A stretch of DNA of 6,801 nt, taken from contig JAEUMC010000338.1 in assembly GCA_016793415.1 (NCBI GenBank), positions 1 to 6,801 on the forward strand. Reading direction: 5' to 3'. The position numbers and the translations under genes were made by a program. The stretch's first letter is position 1. Every line of letters starts with the position of its first letter. This document shows positions 1-5,253 of this stretch, one piece after another. The stretch comes from Devosia sp. Lineage in GTDB: Bacteria; Pseudomonadota; Alphaproteobacteria; Rhizobiales; Devosiaceae. The notes under the pieces are model-generated. The model had not been told where the DNA came from and did no database searches. It was given only the letters and a program-made list of their open reading frames with translations.

Positions 1-668
1 TGGTGCGTTACATTCTCGAGAACCGCACCGCCGATGGCGTCATCATCACCCATACCGGCGCCCGCGACCGCCGCGTGCAGCTGATGATGGATCACGATTT
101 CCCGTTCGTCAGTCACGGCCGTACCGAGTTCTTCACTCCGCACGCCTTCCACGATTTCCACTCCGAGGCCTTTACCGAACTGGCGGTGGAGCGGCTGGCC
201 GACACCGGGGCGCGCGACATCCTGATCTCGGTCGGTGATGCCACCACCAACAACTATCACAACATCGCGCGCACCTTCGAGCGCACCGTGGCCCGGCGGG
301 GCATCACCGGTCGGGTCGTGGTGCAGGACAGCATCCGCCCCGCCTCGGCCGAGATGCGGCAGTTCGGCCGCGATCTCGCCGACCAGCCGGATCGGCCGGA
401 CGGCATCATCTGTGACAGCGAGACCCGCGCCATCTCGATGCTGTGCGGCCTCGAGGATGGCGGCGTGCTGCTTGGCCGCGACATCCGCTTCATCTGCAAG
501 CAGACCTCGGACATCCTGTCGACCGTCTTCCCCAACGTCGACACCATCGAGGAAGACGTCTACGCCGCCGGCCTGGAACTCACCCGCCTGCTGCTGCGCC
601 GCATCGAGGGCGAGCCGGCGGAACAGCTGCAGACGCTGAGCGAACCGGTAGCGCACTGGCGGAGCTAG
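1..668 (+). CDS. LacI-family transcriptional regulator, C-terminal part (5' end outside window)
   Basis: This is the effector-binding (periplasmic-binding-protein-like) domain of a LacI/GalR repressor. It is open from the left edge to a TAG stop. The N-terminal helix-turn-helix and hinge lie outside the window; the GTG at position 3 is an internal valine, not a start. Visible family features, numbered from that codon, are ADGVIITHT (residues 10-18), the FPFVSHGR strand (33-40), the DFHSEAF segment that opens the second subdomain (51-57), PDGIICDSE (132-140), and the C-terminal TIEEDVYAAGLELTRLL followed by GEPAEQLQTL (181-212). Members usually repress a neighbouring sugar transport or catabolism operon until a sugar or sugar derivative binds. 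Its target is probably upstream of the window, because the genes to the right converge on it. The effector cannot be read from the sequence. The family call is secure. Confidence 0.93.
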   Translation, partial: VRYILENRTADGVIITHTGARDRRVQLMMDHDFPFVSHGRTEFFTPHAFHDFHSEAFTELAVERLADTGARDILISVGDATTNNYHNIARTFERTVARRGITGRVVVQDSIRPASAEMRQFGRDLADQPDRPDGIICDSETRAISMLCGLEDGGVLLGRDIRFICKQTSDILSTVFPNVDTIEEDVYAAGLELTRLLLRRIEGEPAEQLQTLSEPVAHWRS

Positions 669-670
669 CA

Positions 671-686
671 CCGACCGTGCGGTCGG
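671..686 (+). terminator. Short GC-rich hairpin just after the LacI-type gene
   Basis: CCGACCG and CGGTCGG form perfect 7-bp arms around a TG, two bases past the TAG stop. No T-run follows, so it is not a canonical intrinsic terminator. It could protect the mRNA 3' end or assist termination together with the palindromic repeat that follows. Confidence 0.4.
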
Positions 687-687
687 C

Positions 688-761
688 GCCCCTCGCCCCT
701 GAGGGGAGAGGGCAAGCGCAGCTTGCGAGCGTCAGCGAGCTAGCGAAGCTAGGGTGAGGGG
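688..761 (-). repeat. Intergenic palindromic repeat, copy 1 (inverted relative to copy 2)
   Basis: The segment opens with CCCTCGCCCC, TGA, GGGGAGAGGG, a near-perfect stem with one mismatch. It continues through a GC-rich middle with repeated AGCTTGCGAG / AGCGAGCTAG motifs and ends with GGGTGAGGGG. The order of blocks is the reverse complement of copy 2 at 809-854. This type of CCCCTCAYCC ... CTTCTCCCC element is, from general knowledge, abundant between genes of Rhizobiales genomes. It sits between convergent genes, where such elements typically lie. It is non-coding. Confidence 0.7.
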
Positions 762-808
762 TTCAGCCTCTCGGCATGCTGGCCCTCCCAGCCTGTTGCT
801 CCGCTTCA

Positions 809-854
809 CCCCTCATCCGGCGCTGCGCGCCACCTTCTCCCCTGAGGGGAGAAG
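809..854 (+). repeat. Intergenic palindromic repeat, copy 2
   Basis: The element starts with CCCCTCATCC, has a small inner hairpin (GGCGC, TGC, GCGCC) and ends in a perfect 9-bp stem, CTTCTCCCC and GGGGAGAAG around TGA (834-854). With copy 1 it forms an inverted pair about 50 bp apart, like a bacterial interspersed mosaic element. It lies 23 bp beyond the stop codon of the alpha/beta hydrolase gene, and its stem could also act as an mRNA 3'-end block for both converging transcripts. Confidence 0.75.
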
Positions 855-877
855 CGAAGAACTGCCGGCAGCGAGTC

Positions 878-1681
878 CTATTCCGCAAGCCCGCCGAGAA
901 ACCTCAGCACTTCCGCGTTGAACACCTCCGGCCGCTGCAACGGCGCGAAGTGGCTCACGCCCGGCAGCTTCACCAGCTGCGCCCCGGGGATGGTCCGCGC
1001 CAGGTATGCCGCATGTTCGGGCCGGATGAACTCGTCGTGCTCGGCCTGTGCCACCGTCACCGGCACCCGAATTCCCTCCAACTGCACCGCCGTCAGGTTC
1101 GGCTGCGTCCGCTGCATCAGCCCAACCGCATCGGCAAACGCCTGGAACCCGTCGGGCGTCGCCGACAACCGCCCATAATCCTTCACGTGCCGGTTGAAAC
1201 AACGGTCGATCACCGGCGTCATTTCGAATGGGTAGGTGCCGCCGTCATCGACGTTGCAGGCAAAAAACAACAGCCCGCTGACCCGCTCCGGAGCCGTGTC
1301 CGCCATGATCAGGCCGGTGCAGGCGCCATCGCTCCAGCCGACAACCGCAGCCCTCTTGAGCCCCAGTGCATCCATCACCGCGAAGACGTCGGTCGCCATC
1401 AGCGCGTAGCTGTAGGGCCGCTCGTCACGTGAACTGCGGCCATGGCCGCGGCTGTCGACCACCACCACCTGGTGGCCGGCATCGACCAATGGCTGCACCT
1501 GGTACTGCCAGTTGCCGGCATGGCCGAGCCCGCCATGCAGCAGGATCACCGGCAGGCCCGAACCGAAGCTGGCATGCCAGATCTGTGCTCCGTCATTCTC
1601 CACATAGGCGGAGATGCCGCCCGGCGGCAGTTCCGCGCCCACGGCCTCGAAATGCTTCAGTTCGTCATCGCTGAAGGTCAT
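878..1681 (-). CDS. Alpha/beta-fold hydrolase
   Basis: A 267-residue cytoplasmic hydrolase of the alpha/beta fold with a complete catalytic set. The oxyanion-hole motif is LLHGGLG (48-53), the nucleophile elbow GWSDG has Ser117, the acid is Asp216 in AEHDEF, and His244 lies in GVSHFAP. VVVVDSRGHGRS (72-83) is the usual strand and turn before the elbow, and residues about 140-200 form the cap. There is no signal peptide. I chose the ATG at 1681 because GAGGG precedes it closely and the fold begins soon after. An in-frame ATG at 1747, directly abutting the phnM stop (TAAATG), would add 22 residues but has no clear ribosome site. The gene follows phnM on the same strand 66 bp away, so it is likely co-transcribed from the phnM promoter. 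Substrate is unknown; esterase, lactonase or C-C hydrolase activity are all possible. Confidence 0.92.
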   Translation of the reverse strand: MTFSDDELKHFEAVGAELPPGGISAYVENDGAQIWHASFGSGLPVILLHGGLGHAGNWQYQVQPLVDAGHQVVVVDSRGHGRSSRDERPYSYALMATDVFAVMDALGLKRAAVVGWSDGACTGLIMADTAPERVSGLLFFACNVDDGGTYPFEMTPVIDRCFNRHVKDYGRLSATPDGFQAFADAVGLMQRTQPNLTAVQLEGIRVPVTVAQAEHDEFIRPEHAAYLARTIPGAQLVKLPGVSHFAPLQRPEVFNAEVLRFLGGLAE

Positions 1682-1747
1682 GATCCCTCGTTGCTCGGTT
1701 CCAATTGGCGATGCAACTGGTCGAGCAGGTTGCGAGGGATTCGACAT

Positions 1748-2890
1748 TTACGCGAGCTGTTTTCCGCCCACCCAGATGCCACGGATCACCGGCTGATCGC
1801 CGACCAGCCGCACCCGCAGCAGATCGGCCCTGAGGCCCGGTGCCAGCCGGCCGCGATCGGCCATGCCGATGGCATCGGCGGCGTTGGCAGTGACCTTGGC
1901 GATCGCCTCGTGCAGCGGCATGCCGCGTTCGGCGAGGATGAACGGCGCGTGCAGCAGGCTCGCCGGCACATAGTCGGAGGTGAGCAGGTCGAGCAGCCCG
2001 GCGTCGGCGAGACTAGCGGCGCTGGCATTGCCCGAGTGCGAGCGGCCGAGCACCACGTTGGGGGCGCCCATGACGATCTGCATCTTCAGTTCACGCGCTC
2101 GCTGCGCCGCCACCAGCGTGGTGGGGAACTCGCTGATGGCGATGCCATCGGCGTAGGATTCCTCGACATCGGCGATGGATGTGTCGTCATGGCTGGCGAT
2201 GCGCAGGTTCCGCGCCCGGCCCAGCGCCCCGATCGCCGCGCGACCAGGCACCACATAGGTGGTCTGGTCGGCCCGGCGCTCGGCGAGATAGGCGTCGAAC
2301 TCCTCGTCGGTCCATACCTGCGAGTTCTTCTTGCGGCGGAATTCGCGATAGAGCTGGGTATTGTGCCACTGCCGCTGTCCCGGCGTGTGATCCATCACGC
2401 TGAGCAGGCGCAAAGCCGGGTTGTCGATATGGCGCTCGACGATGCCGAGCAGCGCCGGGTCGGACAGCTCGCAGCGGAAATGCAGGTAATGGTTGGCCTT
2501 CACCAGCCCGGCATCGCGTGCCTCGGTCAGCCCGGTGATCGCCGCATCGAGCATGGCCGTACGCGCCCCGCCGCTGTCATAGTCGCCCAGCGACAGCGCA
2601 TCGAGCACCGTGGTGACGCCGGCGCCCAGCATCTGCCAGTCATGCGCCAGCACCGCCGAGAGCGTCGAGGGCCAGCGCACCCCCGGTCGCGGCTGGAAAT
2701 GATGCTCCATGTTGTCGGTATGGAGGTCGATCAGCCCCGGCAGCAGCAGGTCACCCTCGAGGTCGATATCGGTGCCGCCACTCGCCGAGCCCACCGCCGT
2801 GATCCGGCCATCGGTGATCGACAAGTCCCCGTCGATGACGGCATCCGGCAAAACGAGGCGGGCATTTCTGAAGGTGGTGTTCACGAGCAT
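1748..2890 (-). CDS. phnM: PhnM, alpha-D-ribose 1-methylphosphonate 5-triphosphate diphosphatase
   Basis: A 380-residue amidohydrolase-superfamily protein of the normal PhnM length. In the C-P lyase pathway PhnM removes pyrophosphate from ribose 1-phosphonate 5-triphosphate, giving the 5-monophosphate that PhnJ cleaves. Diagnostic motifs are the metal-binding HTDNMEHH (57-64) continuing into QPRPGVRWP, DALSLGDYDSGG (97-108), SVMDHTPGQRQW (164-175), SHDD (233-236), SEFP (253-256), the PhnM signature MGAPNVV...SHSGN (274-288), SDYVP (305-309), and GRLAPGLRADLLRV near the end. The ATG at 2890 has GGAAG only 2 bases upstream. A GTG at 2884 has the same GGAAG at an ideal 8 bases, so the true start may be the GTG (378 residues). 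It is first in a unit with the alpha/beta hydrolase. No phnG-L, phnN or phosphonate transporter gene is visible. A PhoB-like box lies about 70 bp upstream of the start. Confidence 0.95.
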   Translation of the reverse strand: MLVNTTFRNARLVLPDAVIDGDLSITDGRITAVGSASGGTDIDLEGDLLLPGLIDLHTDNMEHHFQPRPGVRWPSTLSAVLAHDWQMLGAGVTTVLDALSLGDYDSGGARTAMLDAAITGLTEARDAGLVKANHYLHFRCELSDPALLGIVERHIDNPALRLLSVMDHTPGQRQWHNTQLYREFRRKKNSQVWTDEEFDAYLAERRADQTTYVVPGRAAIGALGRARNLRIASHDDTSIADVEESYADGIAISEFPTTLVAAQRARELKMQIVMGAPNVVLGRSHSGNASAASLADAGLLDLLTSDYVPASLLHAPFILAERGMPLHEAIAKVTANAADAIGMADRGRLAPGLRADLLRVRLVGDQPVIRGIWVGGKQLA

Positions 2891-2907
2891 ATCTTCCGGG
2901 TCTGGCG

Positions 2908-2956
2908 GGCAGCGCGGCAGAGACTCAACCGCGCAGGGAGGGCGAGAAGCGCTGCC
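2908..2956 (-). other. Inverted repeat in the phnM leader
   Basis: GGCAGCGC (2908-2915) and GCGCTGCC (2949-2956) are perfect 8-bp arms about 33 bases apart, lying between the candidate Pho box and the phnM start. They could fold in the mRNA leader if transcription begins upstream of 2956. The remaining sequence of the 2891-3064 gap holds no convincing gene or terminator. Confidence 0.35.
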
Positions 2957-2960
2957 TGAT

Positions 2961-2989
2961 ATGACATGTCCATGACGAATTGACGTCAG
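2961..2989 (-). promoter_or_regulatory. Candidate PhoB box upstream of phnM
   Basis: Read on the minus strand, three 7-bp units lie at exact 11-bp steps: CTGACGT (2989-2983), TCGTCAT (2978-2972) and ATGTCAT (2967-2961), with 4-base gaps. The known PhoB consensus is CTGTCAT, four bases, CTGTCAT. The units match it at 5, 5 and 6 of 7 positions. The box ends 70 bp before the phnM start, a normal place for a Pho-activated promoter, in which the box replaces the -35. I see no strong -10 in the GC-rich sequence downstream. Phosphonate genes are classical Pho regulon members, which supports the call. Confidence 0.65.
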
Positions 2990-3064
2990 AGATCGAGCCG
3001 TGCCGTTTCCCGTTTCGCCGTAATGCGTGCTGGTGCCGGAGCGGCTATTGGCGGCTCTCGAAGC

Positions 3065-4267
3065 CTACGGGCATTGAATGAATACACCGAACCGCTTGGC
3101 CCTCTCGGCAATCGCCACCAAAGTAAGCTCCGGGGCTGTGGCCGCACTTGAATAGGGCACGGAGTGGGCATCGAGAAAGCTCGTAGCCACACTGCCCTTG
3201 ATCGCAAAGTTTATGTTCTGGGGCACTGCCCCTGTAGCACCCAACACCGCGACGTCGCTTATCCGCGCGTTGACCACACCCAGCACTAGTCCTCCGGCAT
3301 CCATCAGCGGGCCACCACTATTACCCGGTTGTACCGGCGCCGAAATCTGGAAGAATCTGACATCGTCCTGCAGACCCGAGAGAGCAGTGATATTGCCCGA
3401 TACGATGTTGCCGGAAACACTCAGCATTCCGCTAAGCGGGTAGCCGTAGACGGCGATGGTCTCTCCCGCCTTGCCTGAAGCTCCTTGCCGGAATGTTGCT
3501 ACGTCATCAGGAGCGTAGGACGTTTCAACTTTGAGAAGCGCCAGGTCATTCAGCTTGTCGGAGCGCAGTAGCTGCGCTGGGCGCGCGAGATCACCGGATT
3601 GAGTTACCTTGATCGCCTGACAGTGCTCAACCACGTGGAAATTCGTGAGGACCAAGCCTTCGGATCCGACGACAATACCCGTCCCGGATGACGGTAGGGG
3701 ACCGGAGGGCGGGCTTTCGGGTTGAGGCGCCTCCGCAACCGTCGTTCGATCCTCGGGAACCCCTACGTAACTTGCGACGCACTCGGCCAACGCCGCGACC
3801 AGCTTGAACGTGGAGGTCAGATTGAACGTGTAACGTCCCTCGTGAAAGGAAACCTCCATCTTGTTCCCTCTTCGAAACAGGTCGATGAGGGTCGCGTCGG
3901 CGGGCATCGGGATGTGAAAAAAACTCTCGTCGATCGCCCCGGCCGTAGCCTCATACCATAGGCCGCCGTCGAACCGATATGACACCTGCATTGTACCCTC
4001 TAGCGGTATGCGCCACTCATTATTCGCAAAACCGAGGGACCACGAATAATCCCTCTCGACCATGACGTAGACAAAGGTGTTGTTGCTATACTCAGCGGAG
4101 GCAATACAGGTCGAAAACTCGCCGGTTTTGTCATCGCTATAGGCGGCACCTTCCCAGACGCCAGGAAAGCGGATTTGCCTGAGCTCAGCCGCTTGCGCTG
4201 CAATAGTGCCGAGCACCGCAACGAGTGCGGCAAGGAGCAGCAGTGGAGTCGACGTACTCTTTTGCAT
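3065..4267 (-). CDS. Secreted trypsin-like serine protease with N-terminal accessory domain
   Basis: A 400-residue exported protein. Residues 1-26 are a signal peptide (basic start, LLLLAALVAVLG core, AQA cleavage site), so it should act in the periplasm or outside. Residues about 30-170 form a strand-rich domain (WSLGF, EWRIPLEG, a RRGNKMEV segment, then a hydrophobic segment ending in C163) resembling the beta domain of alphaproteobacterial secreted proteins such as IalB-like ones; this resemblance is an impression. A Pro/Ser-rich linker (about 180-193) follows. The protease domain has SGTGIVV...LTNFHVVEHC with His211, NDLALLKV with Asp241, and QPGNSGGPL with Ser317: a complete triad of the DegP/trypsin-2 type. 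There is no PDZ domain. Cysteines at 54, 163, 216 and 399 could form two disulfides. No good Shine-Dalgarno precedes the ATG. Lines of this gene count at about 48-60% GC against about 75% in phnM, suggesting transfer. Substrate unknown. Confidence 0.92.
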   Translation of the reverse strand: MQKSTSTPLLLLAALVAVLGTIAAQAAELRQIRFPGVWEGAAYSDDKTGEFSTCIASAEYSNNTFVYVMVERDYSWSLGFANNEWRIPLEGTMQVSYRFDGGLWYEATAGAIDESFFHIPMPADATLIDLFRRGNKMEVSFHEGRYTFNLTSTFKLVAALAECVASYVGVPEDRTTVAEAPQPESPPSGPLPSSGTGIVVGSEGLVLTNFHVVEHCQAIKVTQSGDLARPAQLLRSDKLNDLALLKVETSYAPDDVATFRQGASGKAGETIAVYGYPLSGMLSVSGNIVSGNITALSGLQDDVRFFQISAPVQPGNSGGPLMDAGGLVLGVVNARISDVAVLGATGAVPQNINFAIKGSVATSFLDAHSVPYSSAATAPELTLVAIAERAKRFGVFIQCP

Positions 4268-4290
4268 GCGACAGCCGGACGAAGTAACCC

Positions 4291-4328
4291 TGATCGACTA
4301 TCGATAGTCGATCACCCTTCAGCGTCAA
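4291..4328 (-). promoter_or_regulatory. Protease promoter overlapped by a perfect 24-bp palindrome (probable operator)
   Basis: Positions 4291-4314 are a perfect palindrome of 24 bp; each half reads TGATCGACTATC. On the minus strand TTGACG (4328-4323) is a good -35, and 16 bases later TATCGA (4306-4301) is a weak -10 inside the palindrome centre. Transcription would start about 25 bases before the protease ATG. A repressor binding here would block RNA polymerase. No T-run follows on either strand, so a terminator role is unlikely. The cognate regulator is not in the window. Confidence 0.6.
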
Positions 4329-4357
4329 AGGGAGATTCTACCGGACACGGATGGCTC

Positions 4358-4514
4358 CTTGCGAGTAGGCGGTAGTTGCCGGCAAGCGCGAGCACATCTA
4401 TCACGCCGCCATGCCTGACCCGCACACCGGGGCGAACTGTCGCTGGATGAGATCTGGAGCCTGGTCGGCCGGCTGACCGAAGCGCACGGCAACTGGTTGC
4501 CGGTGTATCGGTGA
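4358..4514 (+). pseudogene. Remnant of a GH4-type glycosidase (alpha-galactosidase/alpha-glucosidase family), C-terminus only
   Basis: From 4369 one frame reads AVVAGKREHIYHAAMPDPHTG. After a one-base loss near 4429-4433 the next frame reads ELSLDEIWSLVGRLTEAHG and then NWLPVYR to a TGA at 4512-4514. Joined, this resembles the C-terminal tail of family GH4 NAD-dependent glycosidases (AglA/MelA type), which end in an alpha-helical ...LDPxTaaeLsLDeIw.Lvd.Li.ahgdwLP. A TAG interrupts the frame at 4366-4368, and CTTGCG just before suggests a second indel. The N-terminal ~400 residues are absent; the protease promoter lies immediately to the left. It cannot make a functional enzyme. Recognition is from memory of the family, so the assignment is moderate, but the two-frame continuity is directly visible. 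Confidence 0.6.
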
Positions 4515-4515
4515 A

Positions 4516-4533
4516 GGGACCTTTCCTGGTCCT
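4516..4533 (+). terminator. Weak hairpin after the glycosidase remnant
   Basis: GGACC and GGTCC pair around TTTCCT, directly after the remnant's TGA stop. It may be a relic of that gene's transcription end. There is no T-run, so the call is weak. Confidence 0.25.
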
Positions 4534-4549
4534 CTCCACTCCACCGGCC

Positions 4550-4577
4550 GTCACCCCGGCGAACGCCGGGGCCCAGT
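4550..4577 (+). repeat. Palindromic repeat of the GTCACCCCGGCGAA type, left member of a pair
   Basis: GTCACCCCGGCG, AA, CGCCGGGG and then CCCAGT. The inner stem CCCCGGCG / CGCCGGGG (4554-4571) is perfect over 8 bp. Together with 4659-4687 it makes an inverted pair: this one begins GTCAC and the other ends GATGAC. Such pairs are common REP-like intergenic elements in Alpha- and Betaproteobacteria. Confidence 0.7.
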
Positions 4578-4658
4578 GCGCGGAGTGCTCGACGAACTCG
4601 ATCCCTCCGACCCTGCCGTGATGGACCGGCACGGCCACAGCTTGCCCAACCGTCCGAG

Positions 4659-4687
4659 CAATGGGTCCCGACTTTCGTCGGGATGAC
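4659..4687 (-). repeat. Palindromic repeat, right member of the inverted pair
   Basis: CAATGGGTCCCGAC, TTTC, GTCGGGATGAC has a perfect 7-bp stem TCCCGAC / GTCGGGA (4666-4683). Read on the minus strand it starts GTCATCCCGAC and is the same element type as 4550-4577. It lies 23 bp beyond the stop of the NIPSNAP gene and could block its transcript end. The roughly 80 bases between the two members hold nothing recognisable. Confidence 0.7.
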
Positions 4688-4710
4688 GACCGGTGGGACA
4701 GGACGGGGTC

Positions 4711-5037
4711 CTACTTCACGCTCGAAAAGCTCGTCGGGGTGAGGAACTGGCTCGACACATTGGCGAGCAGCGGGCCATTTTCTTCCGACGCCTTGCGGGC
4801 CGCCTGCCATTCCGGGTCGGCCATGAACGCTGCCCATTTGGTCTCGCGCTCGGCCATCGAGTTCCAGCGGATCATGTAGGTGAGATCGTTGATCGAGTTG
4901 CCGATCGCCGTCGTCCAGAACCCGGCCTGCTCGATGCCGTGCCGCTTCCAGATACCGAGCGTGTGGTCCTCGAACCGGCGCTGCAGGTCGGCCATGCGGC
5001 CCGGCAGGATGGTATAGATGCGCAACTCGTAGATCAT
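4711..5037 (-). CDS. NIPSNAP-family protein
   Basis: A 108-residue protein of the single-domain NIPSNAP family (dimeric alpha-beta barrel, ferredoxin-like fold). The signature is clear: MIYELRIYTILPGR at the N-terminus, the middle GFWTTAIGNSINDLTYMIRW (39-58), then ER...W..F..DPEW (63-77). Family length is about 100-110 residues, so it is complete. Bacterial members are cytoplasmic, and their biochemical role is mostly unknown; some lie next to transport or catabolic genes. The start is well supported by GAGGG seven bases before the ATG. It is divergent from the amino-acid-type ABC transporter and shares a 343-bp regulatory region with it, which hints at joint control. There is no signal peptide. 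Confidence 0.92.
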   Translation of the reverse strand: MIYELRIYTILPGRMADLQRRFEDHTLGIWKRHGIEQAGFWTTAIGNSINDLTYMIRWNSMAERETKWAAFMADPEWQAARKASEENGPLLANVSSQFLTPTSFSSVK

Positions 5038-5056
5038 GCTGTTTCCCTCGGCGGCT

Positions 5057-5098
5057 GTTTTTCGCGCCGGCCGCAGTTAGCCCACTGCGGGTGCGAAA
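5057..5098 (-). other. Two-tier stem-loop in the NIPSNAP leader
   Basis: CCGCAGT (5071-5077) and ACTGCGG (5084-5090) are perfect 7-bp arms around a 6-base loop. TTTCGC (5060-5065) and GCGAAA (5093-5098) add an outer 6-bp stem. On the minus strand it lies about 20-60 bases before the NIPSNAP start, just upstream of its ribosome site, so it could be a structured 5' leader. It does not match a riboswitch class I recognise. Confidence 0.45.
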
Positions 5099-5146
5099 GA
5101 CAAACTCTCCAGCACAGCCATTAGACGCATAGACGTCCCATAAAGA

Positions 5147-5168
5147 TTATAATAGCATACCATTATAA
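5147..5168. promoter_or_regulatory. GntR-type operator-like inverted repeat with embedded TATAAT
   Basis: TTATAAT (5147-5153) and ATTATAA (5162-5168) are perfect 7-bp arms around AGCATACC. The central part, read on the minus strand, is ATGGTATGCTAT, close to the ATNGTATNCNAT form bound by FadR-subfamily GntR regulators. A consensus TATAAT occurs on each strand within it, so it may cover -10 elements for both divergent genes. I could not identify a convincing -35 at 16-18 bp on either strand. It is the most A+T-rich patch in the window. Confidence 0.5.
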
Positions 5169-5171
5169 GAA

Positions 5172-5187
5172 ACGGACGAACGTCCGT
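5172..5187. promoter_or_regulatory. TetR-type operator-like inverted repeat
   Basis: ACGGACG (5172-5178), AA, CGTCCGT (5181-5187) is a perfect 7-bp inverted repeat with a 2-base centre, the geometry seen for many TetR-family operators. It begins 4 bases after the GntR-like site. A second regulator may therefore act on the same divergent promoter region. Confidence 0.45.
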
Positions 5188-5253
5188 CGGAGGATGCTTC
5201 GCTGAGGGGCGGAGCCGAGGGCTCGATATCGATCGTCGGGACACGTGACACGA

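Noticed and set aside
688..854. A CRISPR array or insertion-sequence ends
   Set aside because: There are only two diverged, inverted units without regular spacers, and no transposase or target duplication is visible.
776..1432. 218-codon open frame on the + strand opposite the hydrolase
   Set aside because: It starts inside the palindromic repeats and reads as antisense of a complete catalytic-triad hydrolase.
1442..2959. Long open frame of 505 codons on the + strand opposite phnM
   Set aside because: It mirrors the high-GC phnM and hydrolase genes. Its translation is His/Arg/Ala-rich with no family motif, while the minus strand encodes a textbook PhnM.
2986..3207. 73-codon open frame on the - strand at the 3' end of the protease gene
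   Set aside because: It overlaps the protease C-terminus in another frame, its composition is unlike a protein, and it has no Shine-Dalgarno.
4291..4314. The 24-bp palindrome as a rho-independent terminator
   Set aside because: There is no T-run on either side, and it lies upstream of a gene over a promoter-like sequence.
4312..4837. Overlapping minus-strand open frames of 108 and 170 codons across the remnant and repeats
   Set aside because: They run through palindromic repeats and the NIPSNAP gene, with no motif and no ribosome site. They are chance open frames in GC-rich DNA.
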